Source of the DNA: Clostridium sp.
Lineage (GTDB): Bacteria; Bacillota; Clostridia; Clostridiales; Clostridiaceae
Direction: 5' to 3'
Assembly: GCA_022773025.1 (NCBI GenBank)
Contig: JALEZF010000016.1
Span: forward strand, 1 to 64,000
DNA length: 64,000 nucleotides
Shown: positions 62,176 to 64,000 of the stretch, piece by piece
Layout of the letters: each line of letters starts with the position of its first letter
Numbering within the stretch: position 1 is the first letter of the stretch
Notes under the pieces: generated by a model
Seen by the model: only the letters and a program-made list of their open reading frames with translations
Told to the model about the DNA's origin: nothing
Databases searched by the model: none
Translations under genes and position numbers: made by a program

Positions 62176-62340
62176 GTTACCTCCTTCCAAAAATTTGCTG
62201 ATCAAATTTAGAGGTAACCCTCATAAATTAATCACAGCGGGATGCGGCAAATAAATCGCAAGCACTTGTCTACTTTTCGTTTTGGTAACAACTCCCCGTC
62301 TACCAAACACTTCACGCTTATAAGCCTACTCTGCTACTTT
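62176..62340 (-). promoter_or_regulatory. Tetrahydrofolate riboswitch with Shine-Dalgarno-masking hairpin
   Basis: Minus-strand aptamer about 62340-62233: AGAGTAGGCTTATAAGCG, TGAAGTGTTTGGTAGACG, P3 stem TTTGGTA/TACCAAA, and the conserved 3' segment GCCGCATCCCGCT fit the THF (folT) class. Downstream, GTTACCTC (62218-62211) is exactly complementary to GAGGTAAC (62183-62176), the folT ribosome site, with an inner AAATTT/AAATTT stem. This is a translational on/off platform. The remainder of 62341-62572 shows no gene. Confidence 0.85.
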
Positions 62341-62528
62341 CTAATTTACACCATACATGTTATCACAAGGGAATATTACTTTCAACATTGATTAAATGCT
62401 ACATTGCTTTATAATCGGTGATTTCACTGTTTATTTTCTTAACAATGTCATGTTATAATAATTATTTCTAGTAGCAAATTCTAAGCTTTCATAGAAAAGT
62501 CATTTTACTACTTCGAATTTGTTATTGG

Positions 62529-62537
62529 TGATATAAT
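62529..62537 (+). promoter_or_regulatory. Extended -10 promoter of the FetAB-type operon
   Basis: TGATATAAT (TATAAT at 62532-62537), 36 bases before the ATPase start; no clear -35. Confidence 0.45.
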
Positions 62538-62572
62538 ATATTTGAAAATCTCCATAGAAAATAGGTGAAATT

Positions 62573-63202
62573 ATGTTTAAAATCAAAGATTTAAAGTTTA
62601 AGGATATATTAGATATTCCAGATCTTTTAATAGACAAACAAGTTACATGTTTACTTGGTCCTTCTGGAAGTGGAAAGACAACTCTTCTTAAAATGCTTAA
62701 TGGTCTTAATATCCCTGACAAAGGTAATATATTTTATAATGATCAAGATATTTCTACCATTAATTTTGTAAATCTACGACGTTCTGTAGTAATGCTTGGG
62801 CAAACTCCAATAATTTATAGAGGGGACATAAAGGATAATCTTCTTATGGGATTAAAATTCTCTGAAAAGCCACTAGTCCTTGACTCTGTACTTAAAGACT
62901 GTTTAAATCGTGTAGGTCTTTATAAAGATTTAGAAGATTCCTGCTCAAGCCTTTCTGGAGGTGAAAAGCAGAGACTTTGTCTTGCTAGAGTTATGCTTAT
63001 GGACGCAGATACATATCTTTTAGACGAGCCCTCTGCTGCCCTTGATAAGGATACAGAGAGATTTATTGTCGAAAACTTTATTGCCTTTGTTAAAGAAAAA
63101 AACAAGCAACTTATAATGGTCACTCACTCTGAAAATATAGTGAAAGACTTTAATCCATCAGTGGTCGTTATTAAAAATGGAAATGTTACGGAGGTGAGAT
63201 AG
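62573..63202 (+). CDS. ABC transporter ATPase (FetA/YbbL type)
   Basis: 209-aa ATPase: Walker A GPSGSGKT (about 29-36), signature LSGGEKQR (about 126), Walker B TYLLDEPSAALD, H-loop VTHSEN. One base separates it from the UPF0014 permease, the pairing of E. coli FetA-FetB, described as an iron exporter. Iron export is inferred from that pairing; other members remain uncharacterised. Confidence 0.87.
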   Translation: MFKIKDLKFKDILDIPDLLIDKQVTCLLGPSGSGKTTLLKMLNGLNIPDKGNIFYNDQDISTINFVNLRRSVVMLGQTPIIYRGDIKDNLLMGLKFSEKPLVLDSVLKDCLNRVGLYKDLEDSCSSLSGGEKQRLCLARVMLMDADTYLLDEPSAALDKDTERFIVENFIAFVKEKNKQLIMVTHSENIVKDFNPSVVVIKNGNVTEVR

Positions 63203-63203
63203 A

Positions 63204-63983
63204 ATGGACAATAAAATTATGGATTTATCAATCCTTCAGCTTTCTCTGTCTTATATATCCGTACTTATACTTCTTATAATATTTAAATCTAGAGGTATAC
63301 GCCGTGAAAAAGAAATAATGATTGCCACTGTTAGAATGACAATCCAGCTTACACTAATGGGTTATGTTTTAATGTATGTCTTCAACAATCCAAGTTGGTG
63401 GCTCACTTCAATAATGATTCTTATAATGGTAAGCTTTGCTGTATACAATGCTTTAAAGAGAGTAAAGAAAAAGACATCAAAAGAACTAAAAAAAATAATT
63501 GGTTTATCTATGATTCTAGGTTCTCTCATGACAGCAGCATTTTTTATAATAGTTGTTCTAAAAACAGAGCCTTGGTTTAATCCTCAATATTTTATACCTA
63601 TAACAGGTATGATAATTGGGAACTCTATGACAGGAATATCCCTTGGTGCCAATAGATTATGCAATGATATGGAAGATAAAAAATCCATTATAGAAAATTC
63701 ACTTATGCTTGGAGCAACTCCAAAAGAAGCGGTACGTGAAATAGTTAACGATTCTTTTGACAGTGCAATACTTCCAACTATGAACAATATGCTTACAATG
63801 GGTATAGTCTCCCTTCCAGGAATGATGACTGGACAAATACTCTCCGGCACATTTCCATTAACAGCTATAAAGTATCAAATAGGAATAATGCTGGCTATAC
63901 TTGGTAGTACAGCTTTGACAGTAGTTTTATTTGTAACTCTAGGCTCCAAAACATTCTTTACAGAAGATAATAGACTAAAATAA
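63204..63983 (+). CDS. UPF0014 permease (FetB/YbbM type)
   Basis: 259-aa membrane protein with about six to seven helices and the conserved UPF0014 core: RMTIQLTLMGYVL, IPITGMIIGNSMTG, ENSLMLGATPKEAVRE and TMGIVSLPGMMTGQILSG. Complete, ending 17 bases before the window edge. Partner of the ATPase immediately upstream; ATG follows GGAGGTGAG. Confidence 0.88.
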   Translation: MDNKIMDLSILQLSLSYISVLILLIIFKSRGIRREKEIMIATVRMTIQLTLMGYVLMYVFNNPSWWLTSIMILIMVSFAVYNALKRVKKKTSKELKKIIGLSMILGSLMTAAFFIIVVLKTEPWFNPQYFIPITGMIIGNSMTGISLGANRLCNDMEDKKSIIENSLMLGATPKEAVREIVNDSFDSAILPTMNNMLTMGIVSLPGMMTGQILSGTFPLTAIKYQIGIMLAILGSTALTVVLFVTLGSKTFFTEDNRLK

Positions 63984-64000
63984 AATAAATTAAATTTAAA

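Overview
The window is low-GC, AT-rich chromosomal DNA of a Gram-positive anaerobe. The gene content is that of Clostridium sensu stricto: PPi-type phosphofructokinase, iron alcohol dehydrogenase, two lipoteichoic acid synthases, HelD, a CarD-like protein, and M-box and tetrahydrofolate riboswitches. I cannot name the species. I see no rRNA, tRNA, CRISPR array, insertion sequence or phage, so this looks like ordinary chromosome with scattered gene decay.

Layout. 1-3200: end of a cation efflux gene, then a polar amino-acid ABC importer (glnQ-like, permease, lipoprotein) behind a perfect operator-like palindrome. 3200-8250: YjeM-type antiporter, deoC with a SorC/DeoR regulator, and a PPi-type PFK whose promoter lies in a large inverted repeat. 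8250-16520: LtaS, HelD, FtsH, a PepV dipeptidase, a signal peptidase and a DUF3006 protein. 16880-20500: an HTH-TPR regulator, a second LtaS and a small membrane protein. 20570-25080: RidA, cardiolipin synthase, a polysaccharide deacetylase with a truncated tandem copy, and an iron alcohol dehydrogenase. 25370-32500: a dispersed sugar-utilisation locus (transaldolase-like aldolase, PRD activator, YitT protein, RPE-fold epimerase, PTS IIBC, M20 dipeptidase) with a CRE and a shared TTACC-N10-GGTAA motif. 32650-38260: truncated HD-GYP gene, CapA, a cytosolic beta-lactamase-fold hydrolase with a carboxylate/proton-type transporter, and a divergent ferredoxin/Crp pair. 38300-42050: a decayed operon (CotH, DUF4956, sensor kinase, response regulator) in which every gene is damaged. 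42190-45210: RsgA behind a structured leader with tiny ORFs, a flavodoxin, small proteins and a frameshifted secreted protein. 45300-48580: MgtA with an M-box and a 37-codon leader ORF. 48640-50770: relic of an ABC ATPase and a three-gene ECF sigma operon. 50930-55220: complete potABCD polyamine importer with a cupin-HTH regulator. 55600-59180: heterodimeric ABC exporter. 59390-63990: CarD-like protein, alanine symporter, FolT with a THF riboswitch that appears to hide its Shine-Dalgarno, and an FetAB-type ABC pair.

The main unexplained signals are the rsgA leader (promoter, 8-codon ORF, long hairpin, terminator, second mini-ORF), the small ORF between the M-box and mgtA, the paired operators of the sugar locus, the palindrome over the pfp promoter, and the concentration of small deletions in the CotH/two-component operon. 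Several start codons were moved from the longest ORF to sites with a clear Shine-Dalgarno; each case is noted.
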